The notes under the pieces are model-generated. The model did no database searches, was not told where the DNA came from, and saw only the letters and a list, made by a program, of their open reading frames with translations. 22,466 bases of DNA from an uncultured Collinsella sp. (lineage in GTDB: Bacteria; Actinomycetota; Coriobacteriia; Coriobacteriales; Coriobacteriaceae). The position numbers and the translations under genes were made by a program. The stretch covers positions 1 through 22,466 of the forward strand of contig CABUZD010000018.1 in NCBI GenBank assembly GCA_902495945.1. The letters run 5' to 3'. Shown one piece after another: positions 14,167-21,337 of this stretch. Positions within the stretch are counted from its first letter, which is position 1. Each line of letters begins with the position of its first letter.

Positions 14167-14418
14167 GATATGATCCCAACTCTCGCGTGGTCTTGGGACA
14201 ATGCGTACACCACCGAGCGTACGCCCCTAGAGGACCACTACTTACACGACGTGCTCCCCAGCCTTGTATTTCGCCCGAACTACCTGACAACCCTATTAAG
14301 CAGGCATTTTGTCCAGCCAGAATACTCCCCTGGTTACACACAGCTGTTTAGTATACACGGCTGCGGGCGTATCCATCGAGATTCATATTTCACTCACATT
14401 GTTTACGCAGGTAAAGTG
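14167..14418 (-). promoter_or_regulatory. Non-coding leader of the ribosomal operon (upstream of rplC)
   Basis: No gene is present. It carries a hairpin over the putative ribosome site (TCCCAA 14174-14179 with TTGGGA 14193-14198), a second hairpin (GCGTAC 14203-14208 with GTACGC 14219-14224), and the 25-nt element at 14351-14375 that recurs before rplB. A TTGTCA-16-TACAAG pair on the minus strand near 14266-14296 is a possible but weak promoter. Confidence 0.5.
14351..14375 (-). repeat. 25-nt leader element, copy before rplC
   Basis: Minus strand starts TGGATACGCCCGCAGCCG and ends TGTATAC, followed by TAAAC. It matches 12486-12510 at 22 of 25 positions. One of the three differences changes an A-C mismatch-free stem pair C-G into T-G, which keeps the ACACG/CGTGT stem foldable. 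TATACT at its end is also a possible -10 box. Confidence 0.7.
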
Positions 14419-14585
14419 CGTGTCGTCTCCCGAGCTTGGCAGAGGGGCGGCGAAATATATTAAGTTTGCTGCTCTACAGTCCTGCGCAAGACGGAAAGCA
14501 CATTAAGTGCTTTCCTTTGCGTGCGGAACTCGCGACAAACTTAATATATTTCGCCGCCCCTCTGCCAAGCTCGGGAGACGACACG
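14419..14585. repeat. 167-nt palindrome with 50-bp perfect inverted arms
   Basis: Bases 14419-14468 and 14536-14585 are perfect reverse complements (left arm starts CGTGTCGTCTCCCGAGCTTG and ends ATATATTAAGTTTG). The 67-base centre holds its own hairpin, GGAAAGCAC (14493-14501) with GTGCTTTCC (14507-14515), extended by GCGCAA/TTGCGT. No target-site duplication flanks it. It lies 29 bases after the histidine phosphatase stop and 253 bases before rplC. Confidence 0.95.
14541..14568 (-). promoter_or_regulatory. Promoter-like sequence in the right arm, facing the ribosomal operon
   Basis: On the minus strand TTGGCA (plus 14563-14568), a 16-base spacer and TATTAA (plus 14541-14546) resemble a sigma-70 promoter. 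A transcript would start near 14534 and run through the central hairpin toward rplC. Because the arms are identical, the same sequence faces the other way at 14436-14463, so the two are convergent. Confidence 0.4.
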
Positions 14586-14614
14586 TTGATGTCTGCTTAA
14601 CTCTGCTCGCTCAG

Positions 14615-15241
14615 CTAATTACTTTGTTGGGGGTCCACTATTTGCTGAAGGGTGAACTTGCATTGCATTGGCTCGCCTTCTGCTTGTGGCTTTGCCTCGT
14701 CAAAATCGAAGATCATGATGGCGCAGTTGGGGAGTTTTGCTGGGAGTTCGAAGCCCTCTGGGGCTGCAGCTTTGATGAATTGGCGGCTGGCGCTGCCGTG
14801 GCTTACTGCTAGGAGGGTTTCGATGCCCTCGGCGCCCATGAGATTGGTGAGGGTGCGCACCGTGCGTTCTTGCAGCGCGCGGCTTCCTTCTCCTCCGAAG
14901 GGGACCAGATCCTCGCCGGGATCCCAGACGTCGGTAGGCAATGCGTCGTGCGGACCTTCTTCGAAGGTGCCGTAGCAGCGCTCGATGATGCCTTCGCAGG
15001 GCTCGACTGCTGCGTCCGGGCCGAGGAGTTCGGTAGCGACGAGCTGAGCAGTGTCCATGGCTCGGCCTAAGGGCGAAGAGACCACTTTGTCGGGGACAAC
15101 GTCGTGGCCCTTGAGCCATGCGGCTGCCATTCCCGCTTGTTTGCGGCCCAGGTCGGTCAACGGTGAATCGCAGCGGCCTTGGACCAGCTTTTTAACGTTG
15201 AATTCCGTCTGACCGTGGCGGAGTAGGTATAGGTGCTTCAT
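14615..15241 (-). CDS. Histidine phosphatase superfamily (phosphoglycerate mutase-like) protein
   Basis: Phosphomonoester hydrolase or mutase acting through a phosphohistidine. The 208-aa protein starts MKHLYLLRHGQTEFN with the catalytic His9 in the RHG motif; Arg60 (SSPLGRAMDTA), Glu87 (IIERCYGTFEE) and His148 (LLAVSHGSASRQ) complete the usual pocket. The size fits cofactor-dependent-mutase relatives and broad-specificity phosphatases such as PhoE or CobC types; no feature separates them. AAGGGGAG precedes ATG 15241. It follows the CDF exporter gene by 39 bases, probably in one transcript that ends at or within the large palindrome downstream. Confidence 0.9.
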   Translation of the reverse strand: MKHLYLLRHGQTEFNVKKLVQGRCDSPLTDLGRKQAGMAAAWLKGHDVVPDKVVSSPLGRAMDTAQLVATELLGPDAAVEPCEGIIERCYGTFEEGPHDALPTDVWDPGEDLVPFGGEGSRALQERTVRTLTNLMGAEGIETLLAVSHGSASRQFIKAAAPEGFELPAKLPNCAIMIFDFDEAKPQAEGEPMQCKFTLQQIVDPQQSN

Positions 15242-15280
15242 GCTCTCCCCTTCTGCATAGCTTGCTTTATCGGCACAGCC

Positions 15281-16435
15281 CTACTCGTGGGTATGCCCTA
15301 CGTAGTCTTCGTCGATCGTAATCTTGGCAATCGACTTGGGATATTCCGATTCGACTCGTTGTGCCAGCGCGTGCTTGAGCTCATCGGCTCCCATGCCCAA
15401 ATCCGAGGGTCGCACGCAGTCAAAGATCACATTGGTGTGCGTAGGACCCGGCACACAGCGCAGATCGTGAATTGTAAGACGGCTATCGATCTGTTGGGCC
15501 ATGGCGTTAATGCGTAAACGCATGCTCGCCACATTTGAATCGTCGGTCACGATGGGATCGTAATGGAGCGTGACGATCATGCCGTCCTCGTCCCTAAACG
15601 ACTGCTCGATGTTATCGAGCGTATCGTGGCTTTCCAGTGGGCTGGCCTCGGCCGCCATCTCGGCGTGCGCACTTGCAAACTTCCTGCCCGGACCGTAATC
15701 GTGAACCATTAGGTCATGAACGCCCAAAACGCCGGGATAGCTCATGATCTTGTCTCGGATGTGTTTGACCAGCTTGGGATCGGGTGCCTGGCCCAAAAGC
15801 GGGCTCACCGTATCTTGAATAAGCTCAAAGCCGCTCCAGCCAATATAGGCGCCAACGGCAAGTCCAACCCAAGCATCAAGATTGACATGCGTCACCTGCG
15901 AAACAATCGCACACGCCAGCACAGCACCCGTAGCAAGGACATCGTTCTTGGAATCCTGAGCGGTCGCATGCAGCGTCTCGGACTCAATGCGGTCACCGAG
16001 CTTTTGGTTGAGGGCCGCCATCCACAGCTTTACGACCATCGAAAGCACTAGAACCGCCACCAGGGCAAGCGAGAACTCGACAGGTTCGGGGTGGATGACG
16101 CGCTCGACCGAGGACTTGATAAGCTCAAGGCCGATCAACAGTACGAGTGCCGCCACGACCAGACCCGAGAGATACTCGTAGCGACCGTGGCCGTAAGGAT
16201 GCTCGGGGTCGGCCGGCTTGCTCGCCAGCTTAAAGCCCAGCACGCTCACGATGTTCGAGCTAGCATCGGACAGGTTGTTCATGGCATCCGCCACGATCGA
16301 AACCGATCCCGAAACCACACCAATTGCGCCCTTCGCAGCGCACAGTGCCACATTAGCGAGAATACACACCACGCCCGTCAACGTGCCCACGCGCGCACGG
16401 TCGCCCTGCGCACGCTTAACAATCCACTCGACCAT
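15281..16435 (-). CDS. Cation diffusion facilitator (CDF) family metal exporter, Mn/Fe-like site
   Basis: Inner-membrane proton antiporter exporting a divalent metal. The 384-aa protein has about six N-terminal hydrophobic segments (residues about 15-215) and a cytoplasmic C-terminal domain with a long extension. Motifs are VSIVADAMNNLSDASSN, HPYGHGRYEYLSGL and HATAQDSKNDVLATG. The two transport-site pairs read N53xxxD57 and D161xxxD165. Zinc exporters usually have HxxxD in at least one; the absence of His at this site is more like Mn- or Fe-type CDF proteins, so MntE-like export is an inference. ATG 16435 has a GGGGGCGGA upstream stretch. It is separated from the EIIC gene by that gene's terminator and probably has its own promoter. 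Confidence 0.9.
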   Translation of the reverse strand: MVEWIVKRAQGDRARVGTLTGVVCILANVALCAAKGAIGVVSGSVSIVADAMNNLSDASSNIVSVLGFKLASKPADPEHPYGHGRYEYLSGLVVAALVLLIGLELIKSSVERVIHPEPVEFSLALVAVLVLSMVVKLWMAALNQKLGDRIESETLHATAQDSKNDVLATGAVLACAIVSQVTHVNLDAWVGLAVGAYIGWSGFELIQDTVSPLLGQAPDPKLVKHIRDKIMSYPGVLGVHDLMVHDYGPGRKFASAHAEMAAEASPLESHDTLDNIEQSFRDEDGMIVTLHYDPIVTDDSNVASMRLRINAMAQQIDSRLTIHDLRCVPGPTHTNVIFDCVRPSDLGMGADELKHALAQRVESEYPKSIAKITIDEDYVGHTHE

Positions 16436-16514
16436 CTACATCCGCCCCCACGGTGCTATCTATATATCTATTGCTCAAACGGATTGTAGTGTAGCCACTT
16501 TGTCCCCCAGATAC

Positions 16515-16547
16515 AAAAAGGCCGCAACCCGCACGGGCCACGGCCTT
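16515..16547 (-). terminator. Intrinsic terminator after the PTS EIIC gene
   Basis: AAGGCCG (16518-16524) pairs with CGGCCTT (16541-16547), with an inner CCCG/CGGG pairing. On the minus strand the stem is followed by TTTTT (plus AAAAA 16515-16519, partly in the stem). It lies 38 bases past the EIIC stop. Confidence 0.85.
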
Positions 16548-16549
16548 GG

Positions 16550-16583
16550 AATGTGACATGCGGGATCGTCCCTTTGTCAATCG
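16550..16583 (+). repeat. Extragenic repeat family D, copy 1 (after EIIC)
   Basis: AATGTGACATGCGG followed by five variable bases and CCCTTTGTCA. It matches 17815-17844 at 25 of 30 positions in the same orientation and lies just after the EIIC stop. Confidence 0.8.
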
Positions 16584-16585
16584 AT

Positions 16586-17800
16586 TTACGCGCTTACTTC
16601 GGCCACGTTCTTCGAGGTTTCGGGTGAATCGGCTCCGTCTTCTGCCGCCTGCCCCTTCGCCGGCACCACACCAAAGCAGTAGCTCAGCGCCGCAGACACC
16701 GCAAATGCCACGCCGCCGGCAGCACAACACCACAGCAGATTCGAGATGCCGCCCGTGGCAAAGCCAATGACCATAAGGACATTCGTCATGCCGATGGTAT
16801 AGGCCGTAACGTGACCCACGGCCGCAACAAGGCCTCCGACGGCGCCGCCAATGGCCATGCACGTCAGGCACCTGCCATATTTAAAGCCGCAACCGTACAG
16901 CGCCGGCTCGCTTACGCCGCCAAGCACGCCCGAGATCGAATAGCCCAGCATGAGCGTCTTCTCGTCCTTATCCGCAACGCGGAGCGACGCGCCAAAAGGC
17001 ATGCCCCAAACGGCGAACGTTGCCATCGTCGCGGCGATCAAAATGCACGAATCCGTTCCCACACTCATAAACTGCGCATAGGCAAGCGACAGGACAACGT
17101 TGCTGACACCCGCGATCTTAAGGAACTCCCAGCCCGCGGCAAGCCCCATGAGCGTGAGCAGCGACACGATGCCACCGGAATTGCCAAGCATAAACATAAG
17201 CTGGCCCAACAGCATGCCCAGATAGCTGCCCGCCGGCGCCGTGACACACAGCGAAACCGGAACCATGACGAGCATGGTCGCAAACGGAACGAACGAAAAC
17301 GCCACGGCCTTAGGGATAACGCGCCGAAAGAAACACTCCACTCGCCATAGCACGGGCACCGAGATGAGAACCGGGATAACAGTCGTCGTGTAATCGTTGA
17401 CCGGCGCGGGAAGCAGACCATACACGGAAGTCATCGATGCCCCCGTCGTCGATGCGGCATCGACGAGCTTAAGCAGATCGGGCGCAATCAATACGCCGCC
17501 CAGCATCATGCCCAGCTGCTCCGAGCAACCGAGCTGGCGGGCGGCCGCCCAACCAAGATAGATGGGCAAAAAGTAGTAGCCGGCGTTATAGAGCCAACTG
17601 TAGAACAGGCGATAGATTTCGGAATCGGCAGACCACAGGCCCAGCATGCCTTCGCCCATAATGACGGCGACGGTGCGGAACAACGCCGCGCAGACAATAA
17701 AGGGCAGCGCCGACATCATGCTTTTGGACAGATATTCCACCACGGCCATGGCGTTTGATGAAACCGTCGTTGTAAACGAGGCGTTAGAAACTTGTGACAT
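16586..17800 (-). CDS. Stand-alone PTS EIIC membrane component (glucose/beta-glucoside superfamily)
   Basis: Membrane channel of a sugar phosphotransferase system. From ATG 17800 (AAAGG 6 bases upstream) it encodes 404 aa with about ten hydrophobic segments and the EIIC hallmark GVLGGVSEPALYG near residue 300, plus LGGVLIAPDLLKL. The frame is open further upstream, but that part is shadow of accDA and the start above is better. No EIIB (Cys) or EIIA (His) domain is fused and none lies nearby, although glucosides are usually taken up by an EIIBCA chain. A partner must be encoded elsewhere, or it has another role. It is flanked by two family D repeats and lies between the acc/fab operon and a CDF exporter, suggesting an inserted gene. 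Substrate unknown. Confidence 0.85.
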   Translation of the reverse strand: MSQVSNASFTTTVSSNAMAVVEYLSKSMMSALPFIVCAALFRTVAVIMGEGMLGLWSADSEIYRLFYSWLYNAGYYFLPIYLGWAAARQLGCSEQLGMMLGGVLIAPDLLKLVDAASTTGASMTSVYGLLPAPVNDYTTTVIPVLISVPVLWRVECFFRRVIPKAVAFSFVPFATMLVMVPVSLCVTAPAGSYLGMLLGQLMFMLGNSGGIVSLLTLMGLAAGWEFLKIAGVSNVVLSLAYAQFMSVGTDSCILIAATMATFAVWGMPFGASLRVADKDEKTLMLGYSISGVLGGVSEPALYGCGFKYGRCLTCMAIGGAVGGLVAAVGHVTAYTIGMTNVLMVIGFATGGISNLLWCCAAGGVAFAVSAALSYCFGVVPAKGQAAEDGADSPETSKNVAEVSA

Positions 17801-17814
17801 GGAACGCCTTTCCC

Positions 17815-17848
17815 AATGTGACATGCGGACTGCCCCTTTGTCACATCG
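17815..17848 (+). repeat. Extragenic repeat family D, copy 2 (accDA-EIIC gap)
   Basis: AATGTGACATGCGG then ACTGCC and CCTTTGTCACATCG. On the minus strand it contains TGTGACA and TGTCACA as an inverted pair. The accDA stop codon TGA (17841-17843) and its last Met codon lie inside the repeat. Confidence 0.8.
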
Positions 17849-19565
17849 TGCGGTATCGACCGATTGCGCGGTACTTTTCGTAGCGGAGGTTTGTGAGGGT
17901 CGCGTCGTCGAGCTGCCCAAGCGTATCGAAGGCATCAAATGCCGAGGACATGACGGCACCGGCGATCTCCTCATGCGACAGGCCCCTATCGTCAACGATG
18001 CCGTCGATGATGCCGAGCGCCAACAGATCGGGGGCCGTGAGCTTAAGCGCCTCGGCGGCCTCATTCGCGCGCTCGGTATCCTTCCACAGGATCGACGCAC
18101 AGGCCTCGGGGCTCACGACCGAATAGGCCGAGCTCGAGAGCATCAGGATGCGGTCGGCCACGGACAGCGCCAGAGCGCCACCAGAGCCGCCCTCGCCTGT
18201 CACCACCGAGACAATCGGCGTCTTAAGGCCGCTCATCTCCATGAGATTCTGGGCAATCGCCTCGCCCTGGCCGCGCTCCTCGGCACCGATGCCGCAAAAC
18301 GCGCCCGAAGTATCGACCAGGCACAGAACCGGTCGACCAAACTTTTCGGCCTGGCGCATAAGGCGACGCGCTTTGCGGTAGCCCTCGGGATGTGCCATGC
18401 CAAAGTTGCGACGCATGCGCTCTTTGGTCGTGGTGCCGCGCTCGATGGCGATGACCGTTACGGAGCGCCCGTCTTTCCAGCCAATGCCAGCCACCACAGC
18501 GGCGTCGTCGCCAAAGTAGCGGTCGCCGTGCAGCTCCACAAATCCATCCAGGCCCAGCGAGATCATCTCGCCTGCCGTGGCGCGATCTGCCGAGCGGGTC
18601 TGCTTGACAATCTCGAGCGCGGTTTTTGGTGCGGCCGAGCGCTTGAACAAGTGTCCCAGCTTTTTGCCGCGGCGACCCGTATGCACGATCTCATGCGGTG
18701 CCCCCAGGCCGGGCGCGTGCCCTTCGTGCAGTGCCAGCAGCTCGCCTACCGTGAGCGCAATCTCGCCACGCGGAACAACGGCATCGCAAAAGCCGTGCTC
18801 CAGTAAAAACTCGGAGCGCTGGAATCCCTTGGGCAGGCGCTTGTGCATGTTCTGCTCGATCACGCGCGGGCCGGCAAATGCCGTCAGGGCATCAGGCTCG
18901 GCCAGGATAATGTCGCCCTCCATGGCAAAGCTCGCGGTCACGCCTCCGGTCGTGGGGTCGGTGAGCACCGTGATATACAGACCGCCCGCCTCGCTGTGGC
19001 GCCTAACCGCCGCAGAAATCTTGGCCATCTGCATAAGCGAGGTCACGCCCTCTTGCATGCGCGCACCGCCCGAAACGGTAAAGCCGACAACCGGCAATCC
19101 CAGCTCGGTCGCATGCTCAAATGTGCGACAGATCTTCTCGCCCACCACGGAACCCATCGAGCCCATCATAAAGTTGGCGTCCATAAAGAAGAGCGCCGTA
19201 TCGCAACCGCAGATTTTGCCCTTGCCGCACACGACAGCATCGTGCTCACCCGAGCGCTCGACCGCGCCCTTGAGCTTATCGGCATAGCCGGGAAACGAGA
19301 GGAAATCCTCTGATGCCAGATTGGCATCCCATTCCTCAAACGTGCCCTCGTCGACCGTCATGCGCATGCGCGCGCGACCGCTCACGCGAAAGTGTTTGCC
19401 GCAACGAGGGCAGACCTCGAGGTTGTCGTGCAGGCGTGCCTCATCGATCACACGGCGGCACTCCGGGCACTTGATAAACACGTGGCGCGCGGGAAACTCA
19501 GCGCACGACTCGGTTATCGGCCCCTCAAGGACATTGACCGTCTTCGCTTTTCTATTCATCAGCAT
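17841..19565 (-). CDS. accDA: Acetyl-CoA carboxylase carboxyltransferase, fused beta-alpha subunits
   Basis: Transfers carboxyl from carboxybiotin to acetyl-CoA, making malonyl-CoA. The 574-aa chain joins what are usually two proteins. Residues 1 to about 280 are AccD-like, with a zinc ribbon (Cys33, Cys36, Cys52, Cys55) and SGGARMQEGVTSLMQMAK, TTGGVTASFAMEGD. The rest is AccA-like: FVELHGDRYFGDD, RNFGMAHPEGYRKARRLM, VDTSGAFCGIGAEERGQGEAIAQNLMEM, GEGGSGGALALSVADR and SPEACASILWKD. ATG 19565 overlaps the accC stop by 14 bases; ATG 19559 is an alternative. No stop or frameshift lies in the linker, so the fusion is real in this sequence. Its last codons and stop come from a family D repeat. It ends the fab/acc gene run. 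Confidence 0.95.
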   Translation of the reverse strand: MLMNRKAKTVNVLEGPITESCAEFPARHVFIKCPECRRVIDEARLHDNLEVCPRCGKHFRVSGRARMRMTVDEGTFEEWDANLASEDFLSFPGYADKLKGAVERSGEHDAVVCGKGKICGCDTALFFMDANFMMGSMGSVVGEKICRTFEHATELGLPVVGFTVSGGARMQEGVTSLMQMAKISAAVRRHSEAGGLYITVLTDPTTGGVTASFAMEGDIILAEPDALTAFAGPRVIEQNMHKRLPKGFQRSEFLLEHGFCDAVVPRGEIALTVGELLALHEGHAPGLGAPHEIVHTGRRGKKLGHLFKRSAAPKTALEIVKQTRSADRATAGEMISLGLDGFVELHGDRYFGDDAAVVAGIGWKDGRSVTVIAIERGTTTKERMRRNFGMAHPEGYRKARRLMRQAEKFGRPVLCLVDTSGAFCGIGAEERGQGEAIAQNLMEMSGLKTPIVSVVTGEGGSGGALALSVADRILMLSSSAYSVVSPEACASILWKDTERANEAAEALKLTAPDLLALGIIDGIVDDRGLSHEEIAGAVMSSAFDAFDTLGQLDDATLTNLRYEKYRAIGRYRTM

Positions 19566-20895
19566 AGAGATGCCCCATCAGATCGGTGTGATACATGCCC
19601 GACAAGAACTCGTCGTTTGCCAGCACGTCGAGCTGAAGCTCACTGTTTTCGCTCACGCCCTCAATCACGAGCTCGCCCAGGGCCGAGCGCATCTTGCGAA
19701 TGGCGCCGTCACGCGTGGGCGCACACACGATGAGCTTGCCGAGCATGGAGTCGTAGTACGGCGGAACTTTCGCACCGGTAAACATGGCAGAATCCCAGCG
19801 CACGCGCGGACCACCCGGCACACGCAACGCGGTGACCGTTCCGCATGACGGCAGAAAGTCCGGCGTTTCGGCATTGATGCGGCACTCCATGGCGTGGTTG
19901 CGGACCGGCATGTCCTCCTGCTCAAAGGGCAGAGGTTGGCGGGCTGCCACGCGCAGCTGCCACTTGACCAAGTCGGTATCGGTCACAAACTCCGTAACCG
20001 GATGCTCCACCTGCAAGCGCGTGTTCATTTCCATAAAGTAGAAATTGCCGTCGTCCGAATACAGGAACTCGATGGTACCGGCTCCTTCGTAACCGACGGC
20101 ACGAGCCAGGTCACGCGCCGCCTTGTGCATGCGAGCACGAATGTCGTCGTGTCCGTCGAGGCACGGCGCGGGGCTCTCCTCGATCAGCTTTTGGTTACGG
20201 CGCTGCACCGAGCACTCGCGCTCGCCGAGCGAAAACACATGGCCCTGCTTATCGGCCATAATCTGCACCTCGACGTGGTGCGCCGGCGCGACGAACTTCT
20301 CCATGTAGCACTCGCCATCGCCAAAGACGGCCTCGCCCTCGGCACGCGCCTCGATGAACGCCTTTGCCGCATCTTCCACGCGCTCGACCTTGCGAATGCC
20401 GCGACCGCCACCGCCCGCACGCGCCTTAATGAGCACGGGGCAGCCAATGCGCTCGGCCTCGGCCGTCGCCTCCTCGGGGCTTTTGAGCAAATCGCAGCCC
20501 GGCACGATGGGCACGCCCGCCGCGGCAGCCGTTCGACGTGCGGCGTCCTTGTCGCCCATGCTGTCGATCACCTTGGCCGAAGGACCAACAAACGCCAGGC
20601 CATACTTGTCGCAGTCGCGCACGAAGCTCGCCTTCTCGGAGAAAAAGCCATAGCCGGGATGAATTGCCTTAGCTCCCGACTTTACGGCACAGGTGAGCAC
20701 AGCATCGTCGTTGAGGTAGCTCTCGGCAAGACGCGGACCGCCGATGCAATACGCCTCGTCGGCAAGCTGCACGTGCAGCGCGTCCGCATCGGCCGTGGAA
20801 TAAACGGCGACGGTCTTGATGCCCATATCGCGGCACGCGCGGATAACACGGACCGCGACTTCGCCGCGGTTGGCGATGAGCACTTTGTCGAACAT
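19552..20895 (-). CDS. accC: Acetyl-CoA carboxylase, biotin carboxylase subunit
   Basis: ATP-grasp enzyme that carboxylates biotin on AccB. The start ATG 20895 (AAGGAAGG ahead) gives 447 aa, normal length. The frame is open upstream to 21114 but that part overlaps fabZ and is not coding. Motifs are MFDKVLIANRGEVAVRVIRACRD, HPGYGFFSEKASF, the glycine-rich ATP loop KARAGGGGRGIRKV, ERECSVQRRNQKLIEE and MEMNTRLQVEHPVTE with metal and catalytic residues. It follows fabZ by 10 bases and overlaps accDA by 14 bases. Confidence 0.97.
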   Translation of the reverse strand: MFDKVLIANRGEVAVRVIRACRDMGIKTVAVYSTADADALHVQLADEAYCIGGPRLAESYLNDDAVLTCAVKSGAKAIHPGYGFFSEKASFVRDCDKYGLAFVGPSAKVIDSMGDKDAARRTAAAAGVPIVPGCDLLKSPEEATAEAERIGCPVLIKARAGGGGRGIRKVERVEDAAKAFIEARAEGEAVFGDGECYMEKFVAPAHHVEVQIMADKQGHVFSLGERECSVQRRNQKLIEESPAPCLDGHDDIRARMHKAARDLARAVGYEGAGTIEFLYSDDGNFYFMEMNTRLQVEHPVTEFVTDTDLVKWQLRVAARQPLPFEQEDMPVRNHAMECRINAETPDFLPSCGTVTALRVPGGPRVRWDSAMFTGAKVPPYYDSMLGKLIVCAPTRDGAIRKMRSALGELVIEGVSENSELQLDVLANDEFLSGMYHTDLMGHLYADE

Positions 20896-20905
20896 GAAGC
20901 CTTCC

Positions 20906-21328
20906 TTAACTTTCGTGCATGAGTGCAAAAGACATATCGGCGCGGCAGCAAACCTCACCGTTGACGCTCGCAGTACCCGTCGCAAAGCGGAACGGCCCGC
21001 GCGCACGCGTGATGGTGCACACCAGATCAACCGTGTCGCCCGGGCGCACCGGACGCTTAAAGCGCACCTTGTCCAGACTCGTGTAGAACGGCGTCGCGCC
21101 GCGCGCCTCCTCATCGCCCATCAGCAGCACGCAGCAGTTTTGGGCGAGCATCTCGCACTGGATCACGCCGGGGACCACCGGGTTTCCCGGAAAATGCCCC
21201 TGCAAAAAGTATTCGTCGCCCGTAATCGTGATCTTGCCGTGGGCCTCGTCGCCCACCAGCTCGGCTTCGTCGAGCAAAAGCATCGGCTCGCGATGCGGTA
21301 ACAGCTTCTTGAGCTCTTCTTTGTTCAT
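20906..21328 (-). CDS. fabZ: 3-hydroxyacyl-ACP dehydratase FabZ
   Basis: Removes water from 3-hydroxyacyl-ACP in fatty-acid elongation. The hot-dog fold protein starts MNKEELKKLLPHREPMLLLDE and has the catalytic motif GHFPGNPVVPGVIQCEMLAQ with His and Glu. ATG 21328 is preferred because AGGTG lies 6 bases ahead; GTG 21337, directly after the accB stop, would add three residues. 140 aa is the usual size. It is coupled between accB and accC. Confidence 0.95.
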   Translation of the reverse strand: MNKEELKKLLPHREPMLLLDEAELVGDEAHGKITITGDEYFLQGHFPGNPVVPGVIQCEMLAQNCCVLLMGDEEARGATPFYTSLDKVRFKRPVRPGDTVDLVCTITRARGPFRFATGTASVNGEVCCRADMSFALMHES

Positions 21329-21337
21329 GGATATCAC

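Noticed and set aside
14419..14585. Simple intrinsic terminator for the histidine phosphatase
   Set aside because: The stem is far longer than terminators, has no T-run after either arm, and carries promoter-like sequence, though it could still stop transcription.
14419..14585. Complete insertion sequence or MITE with target-site duplication
   Set aside because: No transposase frame and no matching direct repeat at 14411-14418 and 14586-14593; MITE origin remains possible only as inference.
17801..18100. N-terminal extension of the EIIC frame
   Set aside because: Overlaps accDA on the same strand in another frame; the EIIC family begins near MSQVSNAS and the ribosome site is just before it.
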